From an uncultured Bacteroidales bacterium (GTDB lineage: Bacteria; Bacteroidota; Bacteroidia; Bacteroidales; UBA932): a stretch of DNA of 59,167 nucleotides. Where the stretch lies: contig CAJONI010000050.1 of NCBI GenBank assembly GCA_905235995.1, positions 1 to 59,167 on the forward strand. The letters run 5' to 3'. Below, piece after piece: positions 20,234-27,887 of this stretch. The position numbers were made by a program, and so were the translations under genes. Numbering within the stretch: the first letter of the stretch is position 1; each line of letters begins with the position of its first letter. The notes under the pieces are model-generated. The model made no database searches and was not told the DNA's origin. It saw nothing but the letters and a program-made list of their open reading frames with translations.

Positions 20234-20806
20234 ATGGCAACAACAGCTGATTTCAAGAACGGACTTTATCTCGATTTCGAAGGAAAACCCTGCTCCATCG
20301 TTTGGTTCCAGCATGTCAAACCGGGCAAGGGCCCCGCTTTCGTCAAGTCAAAACTCCGCAACCTGGAGAACGGCCGCATTCTGGAGAAGACCTGGAACGC
20401 TGGCGAGAAGATTGACGTCATCACGGTCGAGCACCGCGAATATCAATTCATCTATGCCGAAGACGACGGGTTCAACTTCATGAACAACGAGACCTACGAC
20501 CAGATCAAGCTTGAGAAGGACATCGTCGAGAACGCCGACCTGATGAAGGAAGGCCAGATCGTCAACATGGTGTTCCACGTCGACGGCGAGGAAGAGCGCT
20601 GCCTCACCTGCGAACTCCCCACCTACGTCGAACTGGAAGTGACCTATACCGAACCCGCCGTGAAAGGCAACACCGCATCGACCAACGCCCTCAAGGAAGC
20701 CAAGCTCGAGACCGGCGCCATCATCATGGTCCCGCTCTTCATCAACCAGGGCGACAAGATCCGCGTCAACACCACTGACCGCTCCTACGGCGAGCGCGTC
20801 AAATAG
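20234..20806 (+). CDS. efp: Elongation factor P
   Basis: Relieves ribosome stalling at polyproline stretches. The 190-aa length and three-domain pattern are typical. The tip loop of domain I reads HVKPGKGPAF with Lys32 at the position that is modified in other bacteria; no lysine-modifying enzyme is encoded nearby. The C-terminal OB domain ends NTTDRSYGERVK. The next gene begins nine bases after the stop and is probably co-transcribed. Confidence 0.96.
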   Translation: MATTADFKNGLYLDFEGKPCSIVWFQHVKPGKGPAFVKSKLRNLENGRILEKTWNAGEKIDVITVEHREYQFIYAEDDGFNFMNNETYDQIKLEKDIVENADLMKEGQIVNMVFHVDGEEERCLTCELPTYVELEVTYTEPAVKGNTASTNALKEAKLETGAIIMVPLFINQGDKIRVNTTDRSYGERVK

Positions 20807-20815
20807 CACCCGGCC

Positions 20816-22162
20816 ATGCGGAAAGCATTCGCCATACTGATGTCCACACTCGTCGTCTGCGCGTGTGGACATCGTGCATCAGGGGAAGACCCTGCCGTCA
20901 GAATCTCCGAAGAGGAGCGCCAGGCCCGCATCGCCATCGACTTCACCCGCGACAGCAACTACATCGTGGAATACCTGAAGCCCTACTACCCGGACCTCAC
21001 CCCCGAACAGGTAGCGGCATGGGAATCCACCCAGGCCCTCGAATGGACTATGGTCGACGGCCAGAAGCGATACTTCCGCAATGCCGGACGCAACCTCTTC
21101 CGCATCGACCCCGAAGCCAGGAAGGTGTTCGAGGCAGTGGAAGGCAATGAACGTGACGGGAAAGACGTATTTCTCGACAACTACAACCGCGAAGTGATCG
21201 CGGAAGTGCGCTCTACTGGCAGCAACCTTGTCAAGCCCGTGACTTTCAAGGTAAAATACAGCCTTACCGTCGATCCCGACGCCGTGCCCGCCGGAGAAAC
21301 CGTCAGGGCATGGATGCCCTTCCCCCGGGAGGACCAGGACAGCCATGAGAACGTGGAACTGCTCGAGGCCTCGGAGCCTGAGTGGATCATCGCCCCGGAC
21401 GAGGTGGAGCACAAGAGCATCTATATGGAAAAGAAGGCCGTTGCAGGGGAACCTACAGTATTCTCCTATACCTTCTCCTTCACCGGCAAGGCAGAGTGGT
21501 ACGACTTCGGGGCGGAAGACTGCCTGCCATATGACACTTCCTCCGAACTCTACAAGACCTACACCGCGGAGCGCAACACCCACATAGTGTTCACCGACCG
21601 CATCCGCGCCCTCGCCGACTCGCTGACCGCAGGCATCGACAATCCCTACCTGAAGGTCAGGTCGATCTACGGCTGGATAGTGGACCATTATCCCTGGGCG
21701 AGCGCAAGGGAATACTCCACGCTCGAGAACATCCCCATGTACGTGCTGGAAAACAGGCATGGCGACTGCGGGCAGGTGGGCCTGCTGCTGGTCACCCTCT
21801 GCCGCGCCTCAGGCGTCCCAGCACGCTGGCAGAGCGGCTGGATGCTGCATCCCGGAGCAGTGAACATGCACGACTGGAGCGAGGTGTACTACGAGGGGAT
21901 AGGATGGGTGCCGACCGACGTGTCGTTCGGCCGTGGCCGCGGCGCAGTGCGCGACGTAGACGAGGAATACTGGTTCTATACCCGTGGCCTCGACGCCTAC
22001 CGCATCATCTGCAACAGCGACTATTCCGGACGGTTCTACCCGCCGAAGAAGTTTACGCGCAGCGAAACTGTGGACTTCCAGCGCGGCGAGGTGGAATGGG
22101 AGGGAGGAAACCTTTATTTCAACCAGTGGTCAGGCTGGCCCGAAGAAGTAGAATACAAGTAA
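20816..22162 (+). CDS. Transglutaminase-like lipoprotein
   Basis: Predicted envelope protein of 448 aa with a short lipoprotein-type signal (cysteines 15 and 17) and a papain-fold transglutaminase core near the C-terminus. A complete Cys-His-Asp triad is visible: Cys318 in HGDCGQVG, His352 in MHDWSEVYY and Asp368 in VPTDVSFG. Such cores act as proteases, cross-linkers or peptidases; the substrate here is unknown. The N-terminal 300 residues are beta-rich and carry no motif I recognise. The stop codon is followed directly by the der ATG, so translation is probably coupled. Confidence 0.85.
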   Translation: MRKAFAILMSTLVVCACGHRASGEDPAVRISEEERQARIAIDFTRDSNYIVEYLKPYYPDLTPEQVAAWESTQALEWTMVDGQKRYFRNAGRNLFRIDPEARKVFEAVEGNERDGKDVFLDNYNREVIAEVRSTGSNLVKPVTFKVKYSLTVDPDAVPAGETVRAWMPFPREDQDSHENVELLEASEPEWIIAPDEVEHKSIYMEKKAVAGEPTVFSYTFSFTGKAEWYDFGAEDCLPYDTSSELYKTYTAERNTHIVFTDRIRALADSLTAGIDNPYLKVRSIYGWIVDHYPWASAREYSTLENIPMYVLENRHGDCGQVGLLLVTLCRASGVPARWQSGWMLHPGAVNMHDWSEVYYEGIGWVPTDVSFGRGRGAVRDVDEEYWFYTRGLDAYRIICNSDYSGRFYPPKKFTRSETVDFQRGEVEWEGGNLYFNQWSGWPEEVEYK

Positions 22163-23476
22163 ATGAATCTAGTAGCGATAGTAGGACGCCCCAATGTGGG
22201 CAAATCGACCCTCTTCAACAGGCTGATAGGCAACCGCCAGGCCATCGTCGACTCCACTGCGGGCGTTACGCGCGACCGCCATTACGGGCAGTGCGAATGG
22301 TGCGGCCATGAATTCTCCGTGGTCGACACGGGTGGTTTCACCTCAGGCAGCGACGACGTGTTCGAAAGCGAGATACGCAAGCAGGTGATGATAGCCATCG
22401 AAGAGTGCGACCTGGTGCTCTTCATGGTGGAAGCCGCCACCGGCATCACCGATTTCGACCAGGACATCGCCGACATTCTGCGCCGCAGCAAGAAGCCCGT
22501 GGTGCTGGCAGTCAACAAAGTGGACACAGGCGAGCGGATGTACGACACCTATCAGTTCTACAGCCTCGGCCTGGGCGATCCCATGGCAATCGCGGCGGCC
22601 ACCGGCAGCGGCACGGGCGACCTGCTCGACCACGTGGTGGAACTCCTGCCCAAGGAGACGCGCGATGTGGAAGACCCCTACGAAGGCCTGCCGCGCTTCA
22701 CCATCGTGGGCAAGCCCAACGTGGGCAAGTCGTCGCTGACCAACGCCCTGCTGGGTGAGGAACGCAACATCGTGACCCCCGTGGCCGGAACCACCCGCGA
22801 CGCCATCTCGTCGCACTACAACAAGTTCGGCCACGAATTCATGCTCGTCGACACCGCCGGCCTGCGCAAGAAGACCAAGGTGACCGAAGACCTCGAGTTC
22901 TACTCGGTGCTGCGCTCCATCCGCGCCATCGAGCAGTCTGACGTATGCATACTGATGGTCGACGCCACCACCGGCATCGAGGCCCAGGACATGGCGGTGT
23001 TCAATCTCATCATCCGCAACAAGAAGGGCTGCGTGATAGTGGTCAACAAGTGGGACCTCGTGCCCGACAAGACCACCGGCACGATGAAGGAGTTTACCGA
23101 GGCCATCAGGGAGCGCATCGCTCCCCTGAGCGACATCCCCCTTGTCTTCACCTCGGCGACCAACAAGCAGCGCATACTCGACGTTCTGGAGGCTGCGGAG
23201 AAGGTCTATGCTAACTACTCCCGCCGCATCCCCACCTCGCAGCTCAACGAGGTGATGCTGCCCGAGATCGAGAACTATCCTCCGCCGGCCTGGAAGGGCA
23301 AGTACATCAAGATCAAGTACATCACCCAGCTTCCCTCGCCTTCGCCGAGCTTCGCGTTCTTCTGCAACCTGCCGCAGTACATACGCGACCCCTACAAGCG
23401 TTTCCTTGAAAACAAGCTGCGCAGCCACTTCGACTACAGCGGCTGCGTCCTGCAGATTTTCCTGAGGCAGAAATAA
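22163..23476 (+). CDS. der: Ribosome-assembly GTPase Der (EngA)
   Basis: Essential GTPase for 50S subunit maturation. The 437-aa protein has two tandem GTPase domains: the first with [22 protein letters not shown] and NKVD, the second with [26 protein letters not shown] and NKWD. A C-terminal KH-like domain follows ([18 protein letters not shown]). It begins at the base after the preceding stop. Two palindromic repeats follow the gene. Confidence 0.96.
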   Translation: MNLVAIVGRPNVGKSTLFNRLIGNRQAIVDSTAGVTRDRHYGQCEWCGHEFSVVDTGGFTSGSDDVFESEIRKQVMIAIEECDLVLFMVEAATGITDFDQDIADILRRSKKPVVLAVNKVDTGERMYDTYQFYSLGLGDPMAIAAATGSGTGDLLDHVVELLPKETRDVEDPYEGLPRFTIVGKPNVGKSSLTNALLGEERNIVTPVAGTTRDAISSHYNKFGHEFMLVDTAGLRKKTKVTEDLEFYSVLRSIRAIEQSDVCILMVDATTGIEAQDMAVFNLIIRNKKGCVIVVNKWDLVPDKTTGTMKEFTEAIRERIAPLSDIPLVFTSATNKQRILDVLEAAEKVYANYSRRIPTSQLNEVMLPEIENYPPPAWKGKYIKIKYITQLPSPSPSFAFFCNLPQYIRDPYKRFLENKLRSHFDYSGCVLQIFLRQK

Positions 23477-23479
23477 CAG

Positions 23480-23500
23480 ATGCCGGGTCAAGCCCGGCAT
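23480..23500. repeat. Short palindromic (REP-like) element
   Basis: Perfect 8-bp inverted repeat ATGCCGGG / CCCGGCAT with loop TCAAG, just after der. Confidence 0.6.
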
Positions 23501-23513
23501 GACGACTAACGTC

Positions 23514-23535
23514 ACCCCGGGCACTGACCCGGGGT
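23514..23535. repeat. Short palindromic (REP-like) element
   Basis: Perfect 8-bp inverted repeat ACCCCGGG / CCCGGGGT with loop CACTGA. It is the same style of element as the one at 23480. Confidence 0.6.
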
Positions 23536-23544
23536 CTGAATCGT

Positions 23545-23575
23545 TTTGTAAAAACAATAATTATATATACATTTG
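23545..23575 (+). promoter_or_regulatory. Promoter of the toxin-antitoxin pair
   Basis: A -33 TTTG (23545-23548) and a -7 TACATTTG (23568-23575) are 19 bases apart, a textbook Bacteroidota promoter. The antitoxin ATG follows 14 bases later. Confidence 0.7.
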
Positions 23576-23591
23576 CGAAAAATGTATATAT
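23563..23591. promoter_or_regulatory. Palindromic operator over the toxin-antitoxin promoter
   Basis: Perfect 12-bp inverted repeat ATATATACATTT (23563-23574) / AAATGTATATAT (23580-23591), spacer GCGAA. It covers the -7 box and the first bases of the antitoxin start codon, so a bound repressor would block both polymerase and initiation. Autorepression by the antitoxin is the expected use. Confidence 0.65.
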
Positions 23592-23862
23592 GAAGATCGG
23601 ATTGGATTACAAACGAAAGCTGATAGATATCAGTCCTTCTGTCTTCGAGACCCTCTCCCTTGAGGCCCAGCTGAGACAAACGTCCCTCAAACGTCTTATT
23701 GAAAGCATGTTGGAAGAGGCTGCAGCGGAGATGGATGTCGAACATATACGCCTGCGTTCCCGCAACTCGGGGATACGGCGGCTGATAGGCTCCGCCAAAC
23801 CGCAAGGGAAGGATCTTTCAGAAATGGAAGACGACCGCCTTCAATACCTGCTTTCAAAATGA
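23590..23862 (+). CDS. Antitoxin of a PIN-domain toxin-antitoxin pair
   Basis: Small 90-aa protein directly upstream of, and overlapping, a PIN-domain gene by ATGA, the standard arrangement of VapBC-type modules. The N-terminal half (KIGLDYKRKLIDISPSVFE, then SLEAQLRQTSLKRLIESMLE) could form a ribbon-helix-helix DNA-binding fold, followed by a charged tail that would bind the toxin. I do not place it in a named antitoxin family. The start codon is embedded in a 12-bp palindrome that probably serves as its operator. Confidence 0.75.
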   Translation: MKIGLDYKRKLIDISPSVFETLSLEAQLRQTSLKRLIESMLEEAAAEMDVEHIRLRSRNSGIRRLIGSAKPQGKDLSEMEDDRLQYLLSK

Positions 23863-24302
23863 AAGTATTCCTGGATACCAACATCATCCTAGACCTCCTG
23901 TTGGAAAGGGATGGCTATGAGGCCTCTGCGCATTTGTTCCAACTGCAGGATGAAGGCAGGCTAGAACTATGCGTCTCGGTCCTGACAATGGTAAATGTCG
24001 CCTATGTCTATAAAAAGTTCGTTGGACAGGACGCCATGATTCCCAACCTGAAGTATCTGTCCCTGCTTGTAAAAATTCTTCCCATGGATAGCGACACCAT
24101 TCAGCACTCTCTCTATCTAGACGGAAAGGATTATGAAGACATACTCCAGTATACCTGCGCGATCCAAAACTCGTGCGATGCACTCATAACCCGCAACGAA
24201 AAGGATTTCAAGATCAGAGAGGGCCTCAAGGAACCTTCAGGCCAAATCCCCGTCTATTCCCCCTCCGCCTTTACCCGCACCCTCTCCACCAACCCGGCAT
24301 GA
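23859..24302 (+). CDS. PIN-domain ribonuclease toxin (VapC-like)
   Basis: Predicted Mg-dependent RNase toxin, 147 aa. The PIN acidic pocket is visible as Asp6 in FLDTNIILDLL, Asp94 in KDYEDILQY, and the late NEKDF (113-117). The second conserved acidic position is less clear: the region VLTMVNVAYVY carries Asn46. The last codons and the TGA stop come from sequence (24291-24304) that matches the right arm of the palindromic element downstream of der, so the C-terminus may have been set by insertion into a repeat. It overlaps the antitoxin gene by four bases. Confidence 0.82.
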   Translation: MKVFLDTNIILDLLLERDGYEASAHLFQLQDEGRLELCVSVLTMVNVAYVYKKFVGQDAMIPNLKYLSLLVKILPMDSDTIQHSLYLDGKDYEDILQYTCAIQNSCDALITRNEKDFKIREGLKEPSGQIPVYSPSAFTRTLSTNPA

Positions 24303-24304
24303 CG
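24291..24304. repeat. Half copy of the REP-like element
   Basis: AACCCGGCATGACG matches AGCCCGGCATGACG at 23491-23504 with one difference. It supplies the vapC-like stop codon. Confidence 0.5.
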
Positions 24305-24307
24305 CAG

Positions 24308-24340
24308 CAAAAACGCCAGCCTGATTGGCTGGCGTTTTTG
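24308..24340. terminator. Bidirectional terminator
   Basis: Perfect 14-bp stem CAAAAACGCCAGCC / GGCTGGCGTTTTTG with loop TGATT, giving T-runs on both strands. It serves the toxin gene (+) and the initiator tRNA (-). Confidence 0.92.
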
Positions 24341-24345
24341 TTTAG

Positions 24346-24418
<73 letters not shown>

Positions 24419-24463
24419 ATGTAAGGACTGCAAAGATGGGGCTTTTTCTCGAAATAGCCAAAT

Positions 24464-25060
24464 TTATTTTTCAAACAGGGTCCCGGACTTGATGTCCTGT
24501 TCGCGTAACAGCTTGAAACAGTGGCGACAGACGGGTTCGTAGACATGCTCCTCTCCGAGCTCCACCAGACGGTCACTCTTGGAAAGGCGGTGGGAATAAT
24601 GGGCTATGTCGCCGCAGCGCACGCAGATGGCATGGACCTTGGTCACATATTCGGCCGTAGCCATGAGAGCCGGCATGGGACCGAAAGGCTTGCCGAGGAA
24701 GTCCATGTCGAGGCCGGCCACTATGACCCTCACTCCCCTCTCCGCCAGCTGGCGGACTACGTCGACGATGGCCTCGTCGAAGAACTGGGCTTCGTCGATT
24801 CCCACCACTTCGACGCCTTCTGACTTCTCGAGTATGCTCCGTGCGGAGTCGACCGGAGTGGAGAGTATGGAATTGCCCTGATGGGACACTACAGACTCCT
24901 CGGAGTAGCGGGTGTCGACCCGGGGCTTGAAGATCTGGACTTTCTGGTTGGCGATCTTCGCCCTCTTGAGGCGGCGGATGAGTTCCTCGGTCTTGCCCGA
25001 GAACATCGAGCCGCAGACCACTTCGATCCACCCGGGATTTTTTGCGCTTTCTATGAACAT
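24464..25060 (-). CDS. tdk: Thymidine kinase
   Basis: Salvages thymidine to dTMP. The 198-aa protein is a type II thymidine kinase with P-loop [10 protein letters not shown] (17-26), DEAQFF for the catalytic Glu region, and zinc-binding cysteines in CVRCGD and CRHC. A minus-strand -7 box at 25140-25147 lies 79 bases upstream. The leader includes a palindromic repeat. Confidence 0.96.
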   Translation of the reverse strand: MFIESAKNPGWIEVVCGSMFSGKTEELIRRLKRAKIANQKVQIFKPRVDTRYSEESVVSHQGNSILSTPVDSARSILEKSEGVEVVGIDEAQFFDEAIVDVVRQLAERGVRVIVAGLDMDFLGKPFGPMPALMATAEYVTKVHAICVRCGDIAHYSHRLSKSDRLVELGEEHVYEPVCRHCFKLLREQDIKSGTLFEK

Positions 25061-25067
25061 TTTTGCG

Positions 25068-25075
25068 TACTTTTG
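25068..25075 (+). promoter_or_regulatory. Putative rsmI promoter, -7 box TACTTTTG
   Basis: Perfect TAnnTTTG with a TTTG 23 bases upstream (25041-25044); 79 bases before the rsmI ATG. Confidence 0.5.
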
Positions 25076-25079
25076 TGTT

Positions 25080-25118
25080 CGTCATACCCTGAGATCCCGT
25101 GTCAGGCCCGGGATGACG
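25080..25118. repeat. REP-like palindromic element
   Basis: Outer arms CGTCAT (25080) / ATGACG (25113) and inner arms ATCCCG (25094-25099) / CGGGAT (25109-25114). The GTCAT...ATGAC ends resemble the elements near 23480-23535. Confidence 0.5.
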
Positions 25119-25139
25119 GAATAATGCTTGACGGCCTGA

Positions 25140-25147
25140 CAAAGATA
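25140..25147 (-). promoter_or_regulatory. Putative tdk promoter, -7 box TATCTTTG
   Basis: Minus-strand perfect TAnnTTTG, 79 bases before the tdk start. The transcript would cross the palindromic repeat at 25080-25118. Confidence 0.5.
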
Positions 25148-25154
25148 AGAAAAT

Positions 25155-25829
25155 ATGTCGAAACTCTATATCGTTCCAACCCCTGTCGGCAATCTCGAAG
25201 ACATGACCCTGCGCGCCATCCGCATCCTGAAGGAGGCCGACCTGGTCCTGGCCGAAGACACGCGCACCACCTCCGTGCTTCTCAAGCACTACGACATCCG
25301 CGCCAGGATGGAATCGCACCACAAGTTCAATGAGCACGAGAAGGTCGAGAGCGTGCGCCAACGCATCCTCGCAGGCGAGACCGTGGCGCTCGTGAGCGAC
25401 GCCGGGACCCCCGGCATTTCCGACCCAGGGTTCCTGCTGGTGCGCACCTGCGTGGAAGCCGGCATAGAGGTGGAGACTCTGCCCGGCGCCACGGCCTTCG
25501 TGCCTGCGCTCGTCAATTCAGGCTTCCCGTGCGACCGTTTCTGCTTCGAGGGCTTCCTGCCCGTCAAGAAAGGGCGTCAGACCAAGCTTCAGCAGCTGGC
25601 CCTTGAGCCGCGCACCATGGTCTTCTATGAATCGCCATTCCGCCTGGTCAAGACCCTGGGACAGTTCGCTGAGGTGTTCGGACCCGAGCGCCAGGCCTCC
25701 GTCTCGCGCGAGATCTCAAAGCTCCACGACACCACGCATCGCGGCACCCTCAGGGAGCTTTTCGACTATTTCAGCGCCACACCTCCGAAAGGCGAGATAG
25801 TGGTGGTGGTCAAGGGCTCGGAGGCGTGA
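25155..25829 (+). CDS. rsmI: 16S rRNA 2'-O-methyltransferase RsmI
   Basis: Methylates the ribose of C1402 in the decoding centre. The 224-aa protein is a tetrapyrrole-methylase fold enzyme with LYIVPTPVGNLEDMTLRA, LAEDTRTTSVLLKH, VSDAGTPGISDPG and PGATAFVPALVNSGF, all hallmark RsmI segments. At 224 aa it is on the short side, lacking the C-terminal extension of some homologues. Confidence 0.96.
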   Translation: MSKLYIVPTPVGNLEDMTLRAIRILKEADLVLAEDTRTTSVLLKHYDIRARMESHHKFNEHEKVESVRQRILAGETVALVSDAGTPGISDPGFLLVRTCVEAGIEVETLPGATAFVPALVNSGFPCDRFCFEGFLPVKKGRQTKLQQLALEPRTMVFYESPFRLVKTLGQFAEVFGPERQASVSREISKLHDTTHRGTLRELFDYFSATPPKGEIVVVVKGSEA

Positions 25830-25868
25830 TTTTTGCAATTCGGGGAAGAGGTTCTAAAATTGAGAGAC

Positions 25869-26774
25869 ATGAAGCGGGAGAAAAAAGAACAGCTTTCCAG
25901 GACTGCAGCCTCCGGCATCGTCGCATTGGTCTTCCTGGTGCTGGGTTTCCAGCTGGCGGTATTTACCTTAAAGATTATAGAACGGCCTGAAGTCCGCGAA
26001 GCAGCGGGCGGTGTTCCGTCGAGCGAGCATTTTCCTGCGAGCGAGACGGTCACCGGAGCGGCAGAGCGGGCGGAAGAACTGACGCCTGCCCCGGAGTCGC
26101 CGGCAAGGACGAAGTTCGGCGGCTATCCGCGCCCGGAGAAGAAATATGCCGCTCCGCGTCCAGCGCCAGCGAGGACCTTCGAATCCTTCTCCTTCGACCC
26201 CAACAGCGTATCGCTGGAAGACCTGCAGCGGCTCGGGCTGAGCGAACGCCAGGCACAATCCATTGAAAACTATCGCGCAAAGGGCGGGAGGTTCCGAAGG
26301 AAGGAAGATTTTGCGAAGATGTACGCAGTCTCCGACTCCCTCTACGCCCGGCTCGAGCCGTTTATCGAAATCCCCCGCATCGAACTGAACGCTGCCGACA
26401 GCGCAGCCCTTGTATCGCTCAAGGGCATAGGACCATGGTACGCTCGCAAGATACTGGACTACCGCGGGCGGCTGGGCGGCTTCGTCGCTCCGGAGCAGCT
26501 GCTTGAGATAGAGGGCATGGACGAGGAGCGCTACGCTGGTCTGGCGGAAGCAGTTATGGTTGACACGTCACTTGTCCGGAAAATCGACCTCTGGCTTGCT
26601 CCGGATACCCTGCTGGCGAGCCATCCATACCTGGGCACGAAAGGCGCACGGAGCATAATGCGCTACCGCAGCCTTTTCGACACAGCCCAATGGAGCCTCC
26701 CCCACCTCCAGTCTCAGCATGTCCTCCCTCCTGAAACTATCGAAAAACTTAAAAAATATATCGTTATTCAATAA
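25869..26774 (+). CDS. Helix-hairpin-helix (ComEA-like) protein
   Basis: A 301-aa protein with one N-terminal membrane segment (GIVALVFLVLGFQLAVFTL), a low-complexity linker and two C-terminal helix-hairpin-helix units, FDPNSVSLEDLQRLGLS and ELNAADSAALVSLKGIG. These resemble ComEA, the DNA-binding protein of transformation, and the annotated 'helix-hairpin-helix domain' proteins of Bacteroidota. A role in DNA binding at the membrane is inferred. The open frame begins with TTG at 25833; ATG 25869 gives a proper membrane anchor. The linker (about residues 47-63) is encoded by a palindromic repeat that recurs at 26838-26920. Confidence 0.8.
   Translation: MKREKKEQLSRTAASGIVALVFLVLGFQLAVFTLKIIERPEVREAAGGVPSSEHFPASETVTGAAERAEELTPAPESPARTKFGGYPRPEKKYAAPRPAPARTFESFSFDPNSVSLEDLQRLGLSERQAQSIENYRAKGGRFRRKEDFAKMYAVSDSLYARLEPFIEIPRIELNAADSAALVSLKGIGPWYARKILDYRGRLGGFVAPEQLLEIEGMDEERYAGLAEAVMVDTSLVRKIDLWLAPDTLLASHPYLGTKGARSIMRYRSLFDTAQWSLPHLQSQHVLPPETIEKLKKYIVIQ
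26009..26055. repeat. Structured repeat, copy A (inside the HhH gene)
   Basis: Left arm CGGTGTTCCGTC, right arm GACGGTCACCG, enclosing a 28-base core (26020-26047) that matches copy B at 25 of 28 positions. Confidence 0.65.
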
Positions 26775-26781
26775 TTATTTT

Positions 26782-26817
26782 TATATTTGCAGAGAAATAA
26801 TAGAACCATTATATTTG
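26782..26817 (+). promoter_or_regulatory. Two candidate promoters of the ABC exporter operon
   Basis: Two perfect TATATTTG boxes at 26782-26789 and 26810-26817. The leader to the ATG at 26976 would be about 160-190 bases and holds structured repeat copy B. Confidence 0.5.
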
Positions 26818-26837
26818 TATAATTTTAATAGAAAAAA

Positions 26838-26920
26838 CTTCGCTTAGGGCGTAGCAGGCGGGTGGTTTTCGGCGCAGCGAGCATTTTTCTGCGAGCGAGA
26901 CGAAAACCAGAGCCGCGAAG
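26838..26920. repeat. Structured repeat, copy B (leader of the ABC operon)
   Basis: Nested arms: CTTCGC/GCGAAG (26838, 26915), GGTTTTCG/CGAAAACC (26864-26871, 26901-26908), CGCAG/CTGCG (26873, 26889). The core 26874-26901 matches copy A. It occupies most of the gap 26775-26975. Confidence 0.65.
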
Positions 26921-26975
26921 CCCGCAGAAGAAGATAAACAATATAGATTCCCGGGAAAGCTCGGACGAAAACAAT

Positions 26976-27875
26976 ATGTTAGAGTGTAAAAACATTACAA
27001 AGAAATTCGGGGAGTTCACGGCGCTCGACGACGTGACTGTCAAGATGCCCGAAGGCAAGATCTTCGGACTGCTCGGGCCCAACGGCGCCGGCAAGACCAC
27101 CCTGATCCGTATCATCAACCGGATCACCATCCCCACCGCCGGAGAAGTAATCCTCAACGGCAAACACGTGACCGACGAAGACGTCCGCGCAATCGGCTAC
27201 CTGCCCGAAGAACGCGGCCTCTTCAAGAAGATGAAGGTCGGCGAACAGTCGCTCTATCTCGCAAGACTCAAGGGGATGAGCACCTCCGACGCCACCGCAG
27301 AGCTCAAGAAATGGTTCATCCGCTTCGGCATCCAGGGCTGGTGGGACAAGAAAGTCGAAGAACTCTCCAAGGGCATGGCCCAGAAGGTACAGTTCATCAC
27401 CACCGTCCTCCATCACCCCAGCCTCCTGATTCTCGACGAACCCTTCTCCGGCTTCGACCCCGTCAACGCCCAGATGATACGCGAAGAGATACTCCGCCTC
27501 AGGGACGAAGGCACCACCATCATCCTCTCCACCCACAACATGGAATCAGTGGAAGAACTCTGCGACAACATCGCGTTGATCAACAAGTCGCACCTGGTGG
27601 TCACCGGCGGCACCGACGAGATCCGCCGCCGCTACGGCTCCAACCAGGTGGAAGTGCTCTACAGAAGCGCGGAACCCCTCCCCGCCTGCGACGCCTACAG
27701 CGTTTTCTCCGACGAGGAGCACAAGGAAACCCGGCGGGCCGTGCTCGACGTCGCCGAGGGATGCGGCTCGAAGGAAGTGCTCACGGCCCTCGTGGCCGCG
27801 GCCGACGTGGTGTCATACCGCGAACTCGTGCCCCGCATGAACGACATCTTCATCAAACTTGTAACCGGAAAGTAA
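26976..27875 (+). CDS. ABC transporter ATP-binding protein (NatA-like)
   Basis: ATPase of an ABC-2 exporter; 299 aa. Walker A GPNGAGKTT (34-42), signature LSKGMAQKVQF, Walker B LLILDEPFSGFDP and the switch His in STHNMES are all present. A C-terminal extension of about 80 residues follows, as in NatA-type ATPases. The open frame extends upstream to 26862 through repeat copy B, but ATG 26976 is where ATPase homology begins (MLECKNITKKFG). The permease starts 12 bases downstream. Confidence 0.92.
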   Translation: MLECKNITKKFGEFTALDDVTVKMPEGKIFGLLGPNGAGKTTLIRIINRITIPTAGEVILNGKHVTDEDVRAIGYLPEERGLFKKMKVGEQSLYLARLKGMSTSDATAELKKWFIRFGIQGWWDKKVEELSKGMAQKVQFITTVLHHPSLLILDEPFSGFDPVNAQMIREEILRLRDEGTTIILSTHNMESVEELCDNIALINKSHLVVTGGTDEIRRRYGSNQVEVLYRSAEPLPACDAYSVFSDEEHKETRRAVLDVAEGCGSKEVLTALVAAADVVSYRELVPRMNDIFIKLVTGK

Positions 27876-27887
27876 GGAGGCAAGACC

